Source: Novosphingobium sp. UBA6722 (GTDB lineage: Bacteria > Pseudomonadota > Alphaproteobacteria > Sphingomonadales > Sphingomonadaceae). From it: a DNA stretch of 7,870 nucleotides. The stretch is from assembly GCA_002454125.1 (NCBI GenBank), contig DKII01000022.1, positions 5,501 to 13,370 of the forward strand, written 5' to 3'. The notes under the pieces were generated by a model. The model was given only the letters and a program-made list of their open reading frames with translations. It searched no databases and was not told the origin of the DNA. Shown here piece after piece: positions 1-5,954 of the stretch (its first letter is position 1; the number at the start of each line of letters is the position of its first letter). Position numbers and translations under genes: made by a program.

Positions 1-243
1 CAGGCGGCGGACCTGGTGTTCCTGGGGGATTCGCTGCTCGCCCTGCCGCGCGGGGTGCGCGCCGCGCGGCGAACCATGGCGGTGGTGAAGCAGAACTTTG
101 TCCTGGCGATTGGCTACAACGCGCTGGCCGTGCCGCTGGCCATGGCCGGGCTGGTCACCCCGCTGATCGCGGCGATTGCCATGTCGACCAGCTCACTGAT
201 CGTTATCGCCAACTCGCTGCGGCTTTATGGAGCGGCGCGGTGA
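1..243 (+). CDS. ccoI: Copper-translocating P-type ATPase CcoI/FixI, C-terminal end (partial)
   Basis: Only the last 80 residues are visible; the reading frame is open from base 1, so the gene starts outside the window. The visible part begins just after the expected ATP-hinge region (AADLVFLGDSLLALPRG), continues through a basic stretch, and ends with two hydrophobic helices. The last carries MSTSSLIVIANSLRL, the MSxSS motif characteristic of the final membrane helix of P1B-type metal ATPases. This family moves Cu(I) across the inner membrane; the CcoI/FixI branch supplies copper to the CuB centre of cbb3 cytochrome oxidase. Assignment to CcoI rather than a copper-detoxifying CopA rests on the neighbour: ccoS begins within its stop codon (GTGA overlap), the usual ccoI-ccoS arrangement. 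The catalytic DKTGT and metal-binding regions lie outside the window and were not seen. Confidence 0.88.
   Translation, partial: QAADLVFLGDSLLALPRGVRAARRTMAVVKQNFVLAIGYNALAVPLAMAGLVTPLIAAIAMSTSSLIVIANSLRLYGAAR
229..232 (+). promoter_or_regulatory. Ribosome binding site for ccoS
   Basis: GGAG lies 7 bases upstream of the GTG at 240, within the 3' end of ccoI. It supports the GTG start that overlaps the ccoI stop codon, which matters because ccoS is short and has no ATG start in the expected place. Confidence 0.55.
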
Positions 244-395
244 ACGGGCTGGTCGTCCTGATCCCGGTCGCGCTGGGCCTTGGCATGCTGGGGCTGCTGG
301 CCTTCTTCTGGGCGCTGAAGCGCGGCCAGTTCGAGGACCTTGACGGGGCCGCCGCGCGGATCCTGATCGATGATGAGGACGACAAGGCAGCATGA
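240..395 (+). CDS. ccoS: cbb3-type cytochrome oxidase assembly protein CcoS
   Basis: This is a 51-residue protein starting at GTG. Residues 1-24 form a single membrane helix (NGLVVLIPVALGLGMLGLLA), followed by FFWALKRGQFEDLDGAAARIL and an acidic tail (IDDEDDKAA). The helix plus WALKxGQFEDLxxxAxxIL and a trailing DDE is the characteristic pattern of CcoS/FixS. The family is needed to insert haem and copper cofactors into the CcoN subunit of cbb3 oxidase at the inner membrane, though its exact chemistry is not settled. The start overlaps the ccoI stop (GTGA) and the stop overlaps the next start (ATGA), so it sits inside a coupled operon. Its length is normal for the family. The short size and GTG start make it easy for automated calling to miss. 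Confidence 0.92.
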   Translation: MNGLVVLIPVALGLGMLGLLAFFWALKRGQFEDLDGAAARILIDDEDDKAA

Positions 396-634
396 GTTCT
401 GCGCTGCGCCTTTTTGCCCTGCTGGCGATCATGCCCGCCGCGCTTCATGCCACGCCGGTGATGGCCGAGGGTAGCCTGCTGGTGCCGATCTGCACGGGCG
501 ACGGGCAAACGCGGCTGGTCACGATCCCCAAGGGCGGCAGCGGCCCGCGCCAGGAGCCGGATTGCGTCAAAGGCTGCCATGCCGGGGCATCGCGCAAGCG
601 CACAGGCGGACCGCATTTTGAGCCAGCGCAATGA
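392..634 (+). CDS. Small exported Cys-containing protein of unknown function, in the cco-hemN operon
   Basis: This 80-residue protein was not recognised as a named family. Residues 1-25 look like a signal peptide (short basic start, hydrophobic LFALLAIMPAALHA, small residues before a probable cleavage near A25/E26), so the mature part should be periplasmic. The mature part has VPICTGDGQTRLVTIPKGG with Cys34, then CVKGCH with Cys58, Cys62 and His63, then a basic RKR stretch and another His near the end. CX3CH is one residue longer than a c-type haem site, so haem attachment is not the default reading; a disulfide or metal (perhaps copper) site is an inference. It loosely resembles small secreted Cys/His proteins of the DUF2946 kind. 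ATGA overlaps on both sides tie its translation to ccoS and hemN, suggesting a role in oxidase maturation or metal handling. Confidence 0.75.
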   Translation: MSSALRLFALLAIMPAALHATPVMAEGSLLVPICTGDGQTRLVTIPKGGSGPRQEPDCVKGCHAGASRKRTGGPHFEPAQ

Positions 635-1980
635 CGCCCACGCCCGATTCCCTGACAAACACTGGCATGTGGCCGTACTATCCCGATCTGCTCGCTGTTC
701 CGGTCCCGCGCTACACCAGCTTCCCCACGGCGGCGGAGTTTGGTGAGGGGATTGGCGGCGCCGATGCCGATGCCGCCCTGCGCGGCGTGTCGGGCGATGT
801 CTCGCTCTATGTCCACATCCCGTTCTGTGAGCAGATCTGCTGGTACTGCGGCTGCAACACCGGCGCGGCCAACCGCCGCCAGCGCCTCGCCAGCTACCTC
901 GATGCGCTGCACCGCGAGATTGCGCTGGCCGGCGTGCGGCTCGATGGCCGGATCTCGGCCCGGCGGATCGCCTTTGGCGGCGGTAGCCCCAACGCGATCA
1001 CGCCGACCGACTTTGTCCGCCTGGTCGATGCCCTGACGCTGCACGTCTCGCTGTCCGATCCGCTGTGGTCGATCGAAGTCGATCCGCGCAACCTGACCGC
1101 GGAATGGGCCGAAGTGCTGGGCTGGATCGGGGTCAGCCATGCCAGCATGGGCGTGCAGACCTTTGCCCCGCACCTGCAGGCCGCGATCGGCCGCATCCAG
1201 GACGATACGGTGATCGCGCGCGGGACCGAGATGCTGCGCGGGGCCGGGGTGACCTCGCTCAATTTCGACCTGATGTACGGCCTCCCCGGCCAGACACTCG
1301 CCGATCTGGAGGCCTCGCTGCGCCGCACGGTGGAGCTCGGTGCGGACCGGATCGCGCTGTTCGGCTATGCTCACGTACCGAACCTGATCCCGCGCCAACG
1401 CCGGATCGATGCCAGCCACCTGCCGGACCAGCGGGCCCGCTTTGCCATGGCCGAATTCGGTTACCAGCAGCTGGTGAGTGAGGGCTATGTGCCGGTCGGC
1501 TTCGATCACTTTGCCAAGCCCGGCGATGCCATGGCCCGCGCCGCGCAGGACGGCACGCTGCGGCGCAATTTTCAGGGCTTTACCGATGATCAGGCCCCCG
1601 TGCTGGTCGGCCTTGGCGCCTCGGCGATCACGATGATGCCGGACATCATCTGGCAGAACGAAAAGAACGCCGGGCGTTACCGCATGCTGCTCTCCCAGGA
1701 TCACCTGCCTGCAAGCGGCGGCCTGTTCCGCAGTGCCGACGACCAGCGCCGAGGCGCGGTGATCGAGGGGATCCTCTGCCGGGGTGAGGCCAAGCTCGAT
1801 GCGGACCTGACCAACGAAGTGCTGACGCGGCTGCTGCCCTTCATCGATCGCGAACTGGCCGAGCTTGACCACGGCACCCTGCGGCTGCTGCCCGAAGCGC
1901 TGCCCTATGCCCGCACTATCGCGGCGCTGTTCGATCCCTATCGGCAGGATTCGGTTCGGCGGTTCAGCTCTGCTGTTTAA
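631..1980 (+). CDS. hemN: Oxygen-independent coproporphyrinogen III dehydrogenase (radical SAM)
   Basis: This 449-residue cytoplasmic enzyme converts coproporphyrinogen III to protoporphyrinogen IX by two decarboxylations without O2, using S-adenosylmethionine and a [4Fe-4S] cluster. The cluster motif is YVHIPFCEQICWYCGCNT, with Cys66, Cys70 and Cys73 as the CX3CX2C ligands and Cys75 giving the CXC ending typical of true HemN. The N-terminal PRYTSFPTAAEF (27-38) also marks HemN rather than the haem chaperone HemW. Further conserved blocks are FGGGSPN (115-121), MGVQTF (173-178), NFDLMYGLPGQT (211-222), FGYAHVPNLIPRQRRI (244-259), GFDHFAKP (290-297) and RRNFQGFT (311-318). The C-terminal HemN domain is complete, and the length is close to that of the E. 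coli enzyme. The start overlaps the preceding stop (ATGA) and has no clear ribosome binding site, so translational coupling is likely. Supplying haem under low oxygen fits its position after ccoIS. Confidence 0.97.
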   Translation: MTPTPDSLTNTGMWPYYPDLLAVPVPRYTSFPTAAEFGEGIGGADADAALRGVSGDVSLYVHIPFCEQICWYCGCNTGAANRRQRLASYLDALHREIALAGVRLDGRISARRIAFGGGSPNAITPTDFVRLVDALTLHVSLSDPLWSIEVDPRNLTAEWAEVLGWIGVSHASMGVQTFAPHLQAAIGRIQDDTVIARGTEMLRGAGVTSLNFDLMYGLPGQTLADLEASLRRTVELGADRIALFGYAHVPNLIPRQRRIDASHLPDQRARFAMAEFGYQQLVSEGYVPVGFDHFAKPGDAMARAAQDGTLRRNFQGFTDDQAPVLVGLGASAITMMPDIIWQNEKNAGRYRMLLSQDHLPASGGLFRSADDQRRGAVIEGILCRGEAKLDADLTNEVLTRLLPFIDRELAELDHGTLRLLPEALPYARTIAALFDPYRQDSVRRFSSAV

Positions 1981-1983
1981 GCC

Positions 1984-2015
1984 AAAAAAAGAGCGGCTGT
2001 ACTGTGCAGCCGCTC
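1984..2015 (-). terminator. Strong intrinsic terminator read on the - strand
   Basis: A perfect 9-bp inverted repeat (GAGCGGCTG at 1991-1999, CAGCCGCTC at 2007-2015) encloses a 7-base loop. The + strand has seven A residues just before it (1984-1990), so a - strand transcript has a GC-rich hairpin followed at once by seven U residues, the classical Rho-independent design. On the + strand no T run follows, so it is not an ordinary terminator for hemN. It lies 106 bases past the dsbD stop and only 3 bases from the hemN stop. It may end both dsbD mRNA and the candidate small RNA described separately. Confidence 0.9.
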
Positions 2016-2059
2016 CAGGTGGGGAGAATCTTTGCAGGGAACCGGCTGGCTCCCGACTT
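1984..2059 (-). ncRNA. Candidate FNR-controlled small RNA, about 76 nt
   Basis: Read on the - strand, this stretch has the layout of a short regulatory RNA. If an activator at the 2094-2107 box sits at the usual -41.5 position, transcription starts near 2059, only a few bases before a 7-bp hairpin (GGGAGCC, loop AGCC, GGUUCCC; one G-U pair; 2037-2054). A 21-base linker (2016-2036) with no obvious pairing follows and contains UCUCCCCACCU, which could pair with GA/GG-rich ribosome binding sites. The terminator hairpin and U7 end the RNA. A weak -10-like CATCAG lies at 2071-2066. Hairpin, C-rich linker and terminator recall alphaproteobacterial small RNAs with anti-Shine-Dalgarno-like motifs, and FNR control recalls FnrS of E. 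coli, but I recognise no specific family. The alternative is a structured 3' UTR of dsbD. The start site is inferred from geometry only. Confidence 0.45.
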
Positions 2060-2093
2060 GTCTCCCTGATGGAACGGCGCCGCGTTCAGCGCT

Positions 2094-2107
2094 TTGACCA
2101 AAATCAA
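2094..2107 (-). promoter_or_regulatory. FNR/FixK-type binding box
   Basis: TTGACCAAAATCAA on the + strand (TTGATTTTGGTCAA on the -) fits the dyad TTGAY-N4-RTCAA recognised by FNR, FnrL, Anr and FixK proteins; it differs from the strict TTGAT-N4-ATCAA at one position. It is the only such match I saw when scanning TTGA occurrences in the window. It is not upstream of any protein gene: it lies 14 bases past the dsbD stop and points along the - strand towards the hairpins and terminator. Neighbouring cco and hemN genes are typical FNR/FixK-regulon members. Binding has not been shown, and the orientation is inferred from what lies downstream. Confidence 0.55.
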
Positions 2108-2121
2108 CTGCGCGATTAAAT

Positions 2122-4155
2122 TTACCGCTGCGCCTGTTCGACTAGGCTGTCCGGCCCCAGCACCTGCGGCAATTGTGCAGGCGCGCCGCCGCCAGCGGGG
2201 TACCACAGGTAGAGCGGGATACCCGCCGCGCCCTGGGCGGTCAGGAAGCGGGTGATCGCGGGATCGCGCCGGGTCCAGTCGCCGCGCAGCACCACCACGC
2301 CGGCCTTTTTGAAAGCATCGCGGGTTGGTTCGCGCTCTATCGCGACGCGTTCATTGACCTTGCAGGACAGGCACCAGTCGGCAGTCATGTAGACGAAGAC
2401 TGGCTTGCCGCTGGCACGGGCCGCGGCGAGCGCTTGCTCGCTGAAGGGCTGGGCGTCGAGCAGGCCGGCTTCGGTGCTGGCCGCAGGCGCACGCACCATG
2501 CCGGGCAGGCCGATCGCCGAGAGCGCCAGCAGCGCCGTCAGCCCGCCCCACCACAGCCGTCCCCCGGCCAGGCCATTGCGCTGGCGCCGTCCCAGCAGGA
2601 CCAGCGCGGCGACCACGATCACGGCGATCAGGCCCAGGGCAAAGGCAAAGGCATTGCCGCCGATCCGGGTAGCGAGCCACAGCAGCGCCAGCGCGGTCAG
2701 CCCCATCGGCAGCGCCATCCACGTGCGGAACTTGCCCATCCACGGCCCCGGCTTGGGCATCCGCCGCCGCAGCGCCGGGATCCAGGCGATGGCCAGGAAG
2801 GGCAGGGCAATCCCCAGCCCCAGCGCGCCAAACAGCAGCAGCGCCGGCAGCGGCGGCAGCAGCAGCGCCGCGCCCATCGCCGCAGCCATGAACGGGCCGG
2901 TGCAGGGCGTGGCGGCAAAGGCGGCGACCAGCCCAGTGGCAAAGGCGCCCTGCGGTGAACCCTCGCTGGCGAAACCCGGCACCATGAACTCGTACAGGCC
3001 CAGCAGGTTGGCGGTGATCGCCACGGCCAGCAGCAGCAGCGCGGCCACGACCAGCGGCTCCTGCAACTGGAAGGCCCAGCCCACTTCCTGCCCGGCGGCG
3101 CGCAGCCCCAGCAGCAGGCCGCCGAGCGCGAGGCAGGCGGCGACCACGCCCGCGGTGTAAGCGAGCCCTTCGGCGCGGGCCTGGCTTTCGCTTTCACCGG
3201 CGCGGGCCAGGCTCAGCGCCTTGAGGCTGAGGATCGGGAAGACGCAGGGCATGATGTTGAGCAGCAGGCCGCCCGCCAGCGCCGCGAGGATCAGCCAGCC
3301 GAGCGAGGGCGCCTCAGCCGTGTCGGTCTTGAGCGGTTCGCCGCCGGTCGGCACAGCGCCGGGCGCTGCGCTGATCGTCACCCCGTCACCTGCTGAATTG
3401 AGCCGCAGCACGGCCTCGACTGCCGCAGGTTGGGCGGGATCAAACTTGGCAACCGGTACTTCGGCCACCAGCAGATCGCCCTGGCGGAAGAAGGCCTGCG
3501 GGGCGGCGTAATCGACCACGCTGTCGGTGGCGAGGAACAGGTGTGGCTCGCTGACCTGCATCGCAGCCGGAAGCGGGATCGCAACGCGCAGCTTGCCATC
3601 CGCAAAGGCGAAGCGCGCCGGACTGCCGAGCGGGGCGGGGAGGGCGGCGCGCCAGCGGTCGAACCGGGCATCGGGCTTCCCCGGCGGTCCGACCGTCACC
3701 TTGGCCGCGAGTTCGCCTTGCTCCGGCACGCAGATCTCATCGGTGCAGGCCAGCCATTGCGCCTTGGCGCGCAGGTCCAGCACCTGGCCCGGCTTGGCGT
3801 CCGCCGGTACGGTGAAGGGTACCAGCACGGCATATTCGGTCTTGAACACGTGGTTCATCAGCCCGGCGATGGTCAGCGTCGTCGGCACCGGATAGGCCAG
3901 CGCGCCGACCTTGGCGTCGGAAGGGAGCGCCCATTCGACGCTCATCCCCTGGCCGGCATCGCCGGGGTTCTGCCAATAGCCGTGCCAGCCGGGCTTGGGC
4001 TGCATGTCGATCGCCAGCGTCACCGTGGTCCCGGGCATGGCGGGGCCTTCCACCAGCAGGGTAGCGGCGATGTTGGTTTCGCCGGCCCGGGCCGGACTGG
4101 CCGCCAGGATCAGCAGGTGCAGCAGAATGGCGATCAGGGCCGCGAGGCGAGCCAT
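2122..4155 (-). CDS. dsbD: Thiol:disulfide interchange protein, DsbD family (ScsB-like)
   Basis: This 677-residue inner-membrane protein carries reducing power from cytoplasmic thioredoxin to periplasmic thiol proteins. A signal peptide (1-24, ending ARA) precedes a periplasmic alpha domain (about 25-275) with WHGYWQNPGDAG and the pair Cys137/Cys142 in WLACTDEICVPEQGEL. The membrane domain (about 285-550, around eight helices) has NIMPCVFPILSLKALSLA (Cys304) and ATPCTGPF (Cys418), the intramembrane pair typical of DsbD/CcdA. The C-terminal thioredoxin-like domain (about 565-677) has ADWCLSCKVNE (Cys595/Cys598) and a likely cis-proline in GIPLYL. All three redox pairs are intact. The C-X4-C spacing of the alpha pair suggests the ScsB-like branch, an inference. 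The start is supported by AAGGAG 11 bases upstream. Likely beneficiaries are cytochrome maturation or copper-handling proteins, but no partner gene is adjacent. It is divergent from the phosphatase gene. Confidence 0.94.
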   Translation of the reverse strand: MARLAALIAILLHLLILAASPARAGETNIAATLLVEGPAMPGTTVTLAIDMQPKPGWHGYWQNPGDAGQGMSVEWALPSDAKVGALAYPVPTTLTIAGLMNHVFKTEYAVLVPFTVPADAKPGQVLDLRAKAQWLACTDEICVPEQGELAAKVTVGPPGKPDARFDRWRAALPAPLGSPARFAFADGKLRVAIPLPAAMQVSEPHLFLATDSVVDYAAPQAFFRQGDLLVAEVPVAKFDPAQPAAVEAVLRLNSAGDGVTISAAPGAVPTGGEPLKTDTAEAPSLGWLILAALAGGLLLNIMPCVFPILSLKALSLARAGESESQARAEGLAYTAGVVAACLALGGLLLGLRAAGQEVGWAFQLQEPLVVAALLLLAVAITANLLGLYEFMVPGFASEGSPQGAFATGLVAAFAATPCTGPFMAAAMGAALLLPPLPALLLFGALGLGIALPFLAIAWIPALRRRMPKPGPWMGKFRTWMALPMGLTALALLWLATRIGGNAFAFALGLIAVIVVAALVLLGRRQRNGLAGGRLWWGGLTALLALSAIGLPGMVRAPAASTEAGLLDAQPFSEQALAAARASGKPVFVYMTADWCLSCKVNERVAIEREPTRDAFKKAGVVVLRGDWTRRDPAITRFLTAQGAAGIPLYLWYPAGGGAPAQLPQVLGPDSLVEQAQR

Positions 4156-4166
4156 CGAATTGTCAT

Positions 4167-4172
4167 CTCCTT
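4167..4172 (-). promoter_or_regulatory. Ribosome binding site for dsbD
   Basis: AAGGAG on the - strand lies 11 bases before the ATG at 4155. The spacing is a little long, but it is the only strong purine motif there and it supports the start that gives a complete signal peptide. Confidence 0.65.
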
Positions 4173-4244
4173 GGCCTATTGCAGGCCTTGCACTCAGGCG
4201 CTGGCAACGCCATCAGGGCCTTGCCGATTTAAGCGCCTCAAAGC

Positions 4245-4249
4245 AAGGA
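4245..4249 (+). promoter_or_regulatory. Ribosome binding site for the phosphatase gene
   Basis: AAGGA lies 7 bases before the ATG at 4257. This is good spacing, and it fixes the start directly before a typical signal peptide. Confidence 0.7.
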
Positions 4250-4256
4250 TTCACCC

Positions 4257-5954
4257 ATGCGCCGCACCGCTCTTCGCCTGTTTGCCACTGCTGCCCTGGG
4301 GCTGTCAGCCCCGGCTTTGGCCCAAGGTCCGGCAGCAGCGCCGGTCCCGGCCCCGGCACCGACGCAGGCCGAAGCCGCCCGCCCGCAACTGGTGCTGGCC
4401 ATTTCGATCGATCAGCTCTCGTCCGATCTCTTCGCCCAGTACCGGGAGCATTTCACCGGCGGCTTTGCCCGGCTGCTGAGCGGCGCAGTCTTTCCCTCGG
4501 GCTTCCAGAGCCACGCCGCGACCGAAACCTGCCCCGGCCACTCCACGATCCTGACCGGCGTGCGCCCGGCCCGCAACGGGATCATCGCCAACAACTGGTT
4601 CAATCCGGCAATCGCGCGGGCGGAGAAGAAGATCTATTGTTCGGAAGACCTGTCCGATCCGGCCAGCACCCCGAACAATCCGGTCGTTTCGGCGGGCCTG
4701 CTCAAGGTCCCGACCCTGGGCGAACTGATGAAGGCGGCCAGCCCCGCCACGCGCAACGTCGCCGTTTCGGCCAAGGACCGCGCCGTGGTGATGATGGGCG
4801 GGCACAAGATCGACGCCGGCTACTGGTGGAAGGGCAGCGCCTTTACCACCTTCAAGGACCGCGAACTGACCCCGGCTGCCCAGCGCGCCAATGCTGCGGC
4901 CACGGCCCTGTTGGCCAAGGGTGCCCCGGCGCTGCCCGCCCCCGCCTGGTGCGGCGCGCGCGATCGTGCCGTGGCAATCGGCAACGGTACGGTCGGGACC
5001 TATCGCTTCGCATTGCCCAAGGGCGCCAAGCCCGATCTGCTGCGGGCCTCGCCGCGGATGGACGGGGCGACGGTGGACCTTGCGATTGGCCTGGTCGATG
5101 AAATGAAGCTGGGCAAGGGCGCCGCGCCTGATGTCCTCTCGGTCAGCCTTTCGGCCAGCGACTATGTCGGCCACGCGCTTGGCACCGAAGGGGTCGAGAT
5201 GTGCATCCAGATGGCCCAGCTCGATGCCAACCTGGGCCGGCTGTTTGCCGCGCTCGACAAGCGCAAGATCGATTACCTGGTGGTGCTGACCGCCGACCAT
5301 GGCGGGCACGATGCGCCCGAGCGGCTGCGCGAACAGGCCATGCCCGGGGCGACCCGCGCCGACGCGGCGCTGATGTCGGCCGCGCTGGGGGCGGAGATCA
5401 CCCGTCGCACCCTGATCGCTGCGCCGCAAGGGCAGCCGCTGCTCTATGGCGATGGTCCGTTCGGGGACATCTATGTCAATGCCGCGATCACCGGACCGAC
5501 CAAGACTCGCGTGATCAACGAATTGCTCAATCTGACGCGTAACCACCCGCAAGTCGCGGCGGTCTTCACCGCAGCCGAGCTGGCCGCCACGCCGCTGCCG
5601 ACCGGAAATCCGCAGGACTGGACCATCAAGGAGCGCCTGCGTGCCTCGTTTATGGCTGAGCGGTCGGGCGACGTGCTGGTGGCGCTGGACCGCGCGGTCA
5701 CGCCGATCCCGGTCCCGGTGGCCGGGGCCTTTGTCGCCACCCATGGCAGCGTTTGGGATTACGACCGGCGCGTGCCGATGCTGTTCTGGCGCAAGGGCAT
5801 GACCGGGTTCGAACAGCCCAATCCGGTCGAAACGGTCGATATCGCGCCGACCCTGGCGGCGGTGATCGGCCTCAGGATCGATGATGGCGCCTTCGATGGC
5901 CGCTGCCTCGATCTCGATGCCGGGGCCGGCAACAGCTGCGAGCGGACCAAGTGA
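4257..5954 (+). CDS. phoK: Periplasmic alkaline phosphatase, PhoK type
   Basis: This 565-residue exported phosphomonoesterase should release phosphate from organic esters in the periplasm or outside the cell. The signal peptide (1-22, ending ALA) is followed by a Pro/Ala-rich linker (about 24-40). The zinc-dependent core has Asp52 in SIDQLSSD, the probable nucleophile Thr91 in ATETCPGHSTILTG, Asn112 in IIANNW, and the phosphate-binding KDR at 173-175. Probable metal ligands are Asp302 and His306 (SDYVGHALGTEG), Asp347 and His348 (TADHGGH), and His496 (ATHGSVWD). These blocks and the C-terminal DGRCLDL match the Sphingomonas PhoK/SPAP phosphatases, which use threonine instead of the serine of E. 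coli PhoA. The exact substrate cannot be told from sequence. Phosphate-starvation control is usual for such enzymes, but I found no convincing Pho box. Its stop overlaps the next gene's start (GTGA). Confidence 0.95.
   Translation: MRRTALRLFATAALGLSAPALAQGPAAAPVPAPAPTQAEAARPQLVLAISIDQLSSDLFAQYREHFTGGFARLLSGAVFPSGFQSHAATETCPGHSTILTGVRPARNGIIANNWFNPAIARAEKKIYCSEDLSDPASTPNNPVVSAGLLKVPTLGELMKAASPATRNVAVSAKDRAVVMMGGHKIDAGYWWKGSAFTTFKDRELTPAAQRANAAATALLAKGAPALPAPAWCGARDRAVAIGNGTVGTYRFALPKGAKPDLLRASPRMDGATVDLAIGLVDEMKLGKGAAPDVLSVSLSASDYVGHALGTEGVEMCIQMAQLDANLGRLFAALDKRKIDYLVVLTADHGGHDAPERLREQAMPGATRADAALMSAALGAEITRRTLIAAPQGQPLLYGDGPFGDIYVNAAITGPTKTRVINELLNLTRNHPQVAAVFTAAELAATPLPTGNPQDWTIKERLRASFMAERSGDVLVALDRAVTPIPVPVAGAFVATHGSVWDYDRRVPMLFWRKGMTGFEQPNPVETVDIAPTLAAVIGLRIDDGAFDGRCLDLDAGAGNSCERTK

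Larger units (their letters stand above)
4156..4256. promoter_or_regulatory. Divergent promoter region between dsbD and the phosphatase gene
   Basis: This 101-base region must carry the promoters for both flanking genes. It has several short inverted repeats: GGCC-N7-GGCC near 4173, TGGC-AAC-GCCA near 4203, and a 6-base pair AGGCGC/GCGCCT whose second copy is at 4233-4238. An AT-rich ATTTAA (4227-4232) could be part of a -10 for the phosphatase, but I could not pair it with a convincing -35. No FNR-like box is present. Confidence 0.5.

Noticed and set aside
563..580. CVKGCH in the small exported protein as a c-type haem site
   Set aside because: The canonical site is CXXCH; this has three residues between the cysteines. 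Variants exist, but nothing else here suggests a cytochrome.
445..1872. Long - strand open frame (475 codons) opposite hemN
   Set aside because: It mirrors a strongly supported hemN. Its translation is rich in R, G, A, H and Q with no recognisable motif; such antisense frames are common in GC-rich genes.
1991..2015. Hairpin as an intrinsic terminator for hemN on the + strand
   Set aside because: No T run follows on the + strand; the A run precedes the hairpin, so the orientation is clearly -. It might still protect the hemN mRNA 3' end.
2035..2068. Alternative 6-bp hairpin CAGGGA/TCCCTG in the hemN-dsbD gap
   Set aside because: It competes with the stronger 7-bp tetraloop hairpin at 2037-2054 and would include bases upstream of the inferred transcript start.
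1865..2119. + strand open frame (84 codons) running from hemN into the gap
   Set aside because: Most of it is an out-of-frame copy of the hemN end; it then crosses the terminator and FNR box.
1964..2206. Small - strand open frame (80 codons) covering the hemN-dsbD gap
   Set aside because: It overlaps the dsbD 3' end in another frame, runs through the terminator hairpin into hemN, and lacks a ribosome binding site and any recognisable features. The RNA-structure reading explains the region better.
4160..4177. Pho-box-like sequence TTGTCAT-CTCC-TTGGCCT upstream of the phosphatase
   Set aside because: The first half matches CTGTCAT at 6 of 7 bases but the second at only 4 of 7, and it coincides with the dsbD ribosome binding site, which explains the sequence by itself.
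3430..4479. + strand open frame (349 codons) opposite the dsbD 5' half and across the intergenic region
   Set aside because: It is antisense to clear dsbD domains and runs into the phosphatase gene in the wrong frame.
4305..5744. Long - strand open frame (479 codons) opposite the phosphatase
   Set aside because: The phosphatase on the + strand has all catalytic motifs. The antisense product is low-complexity G/R/Q/H-rich sequence without domains.
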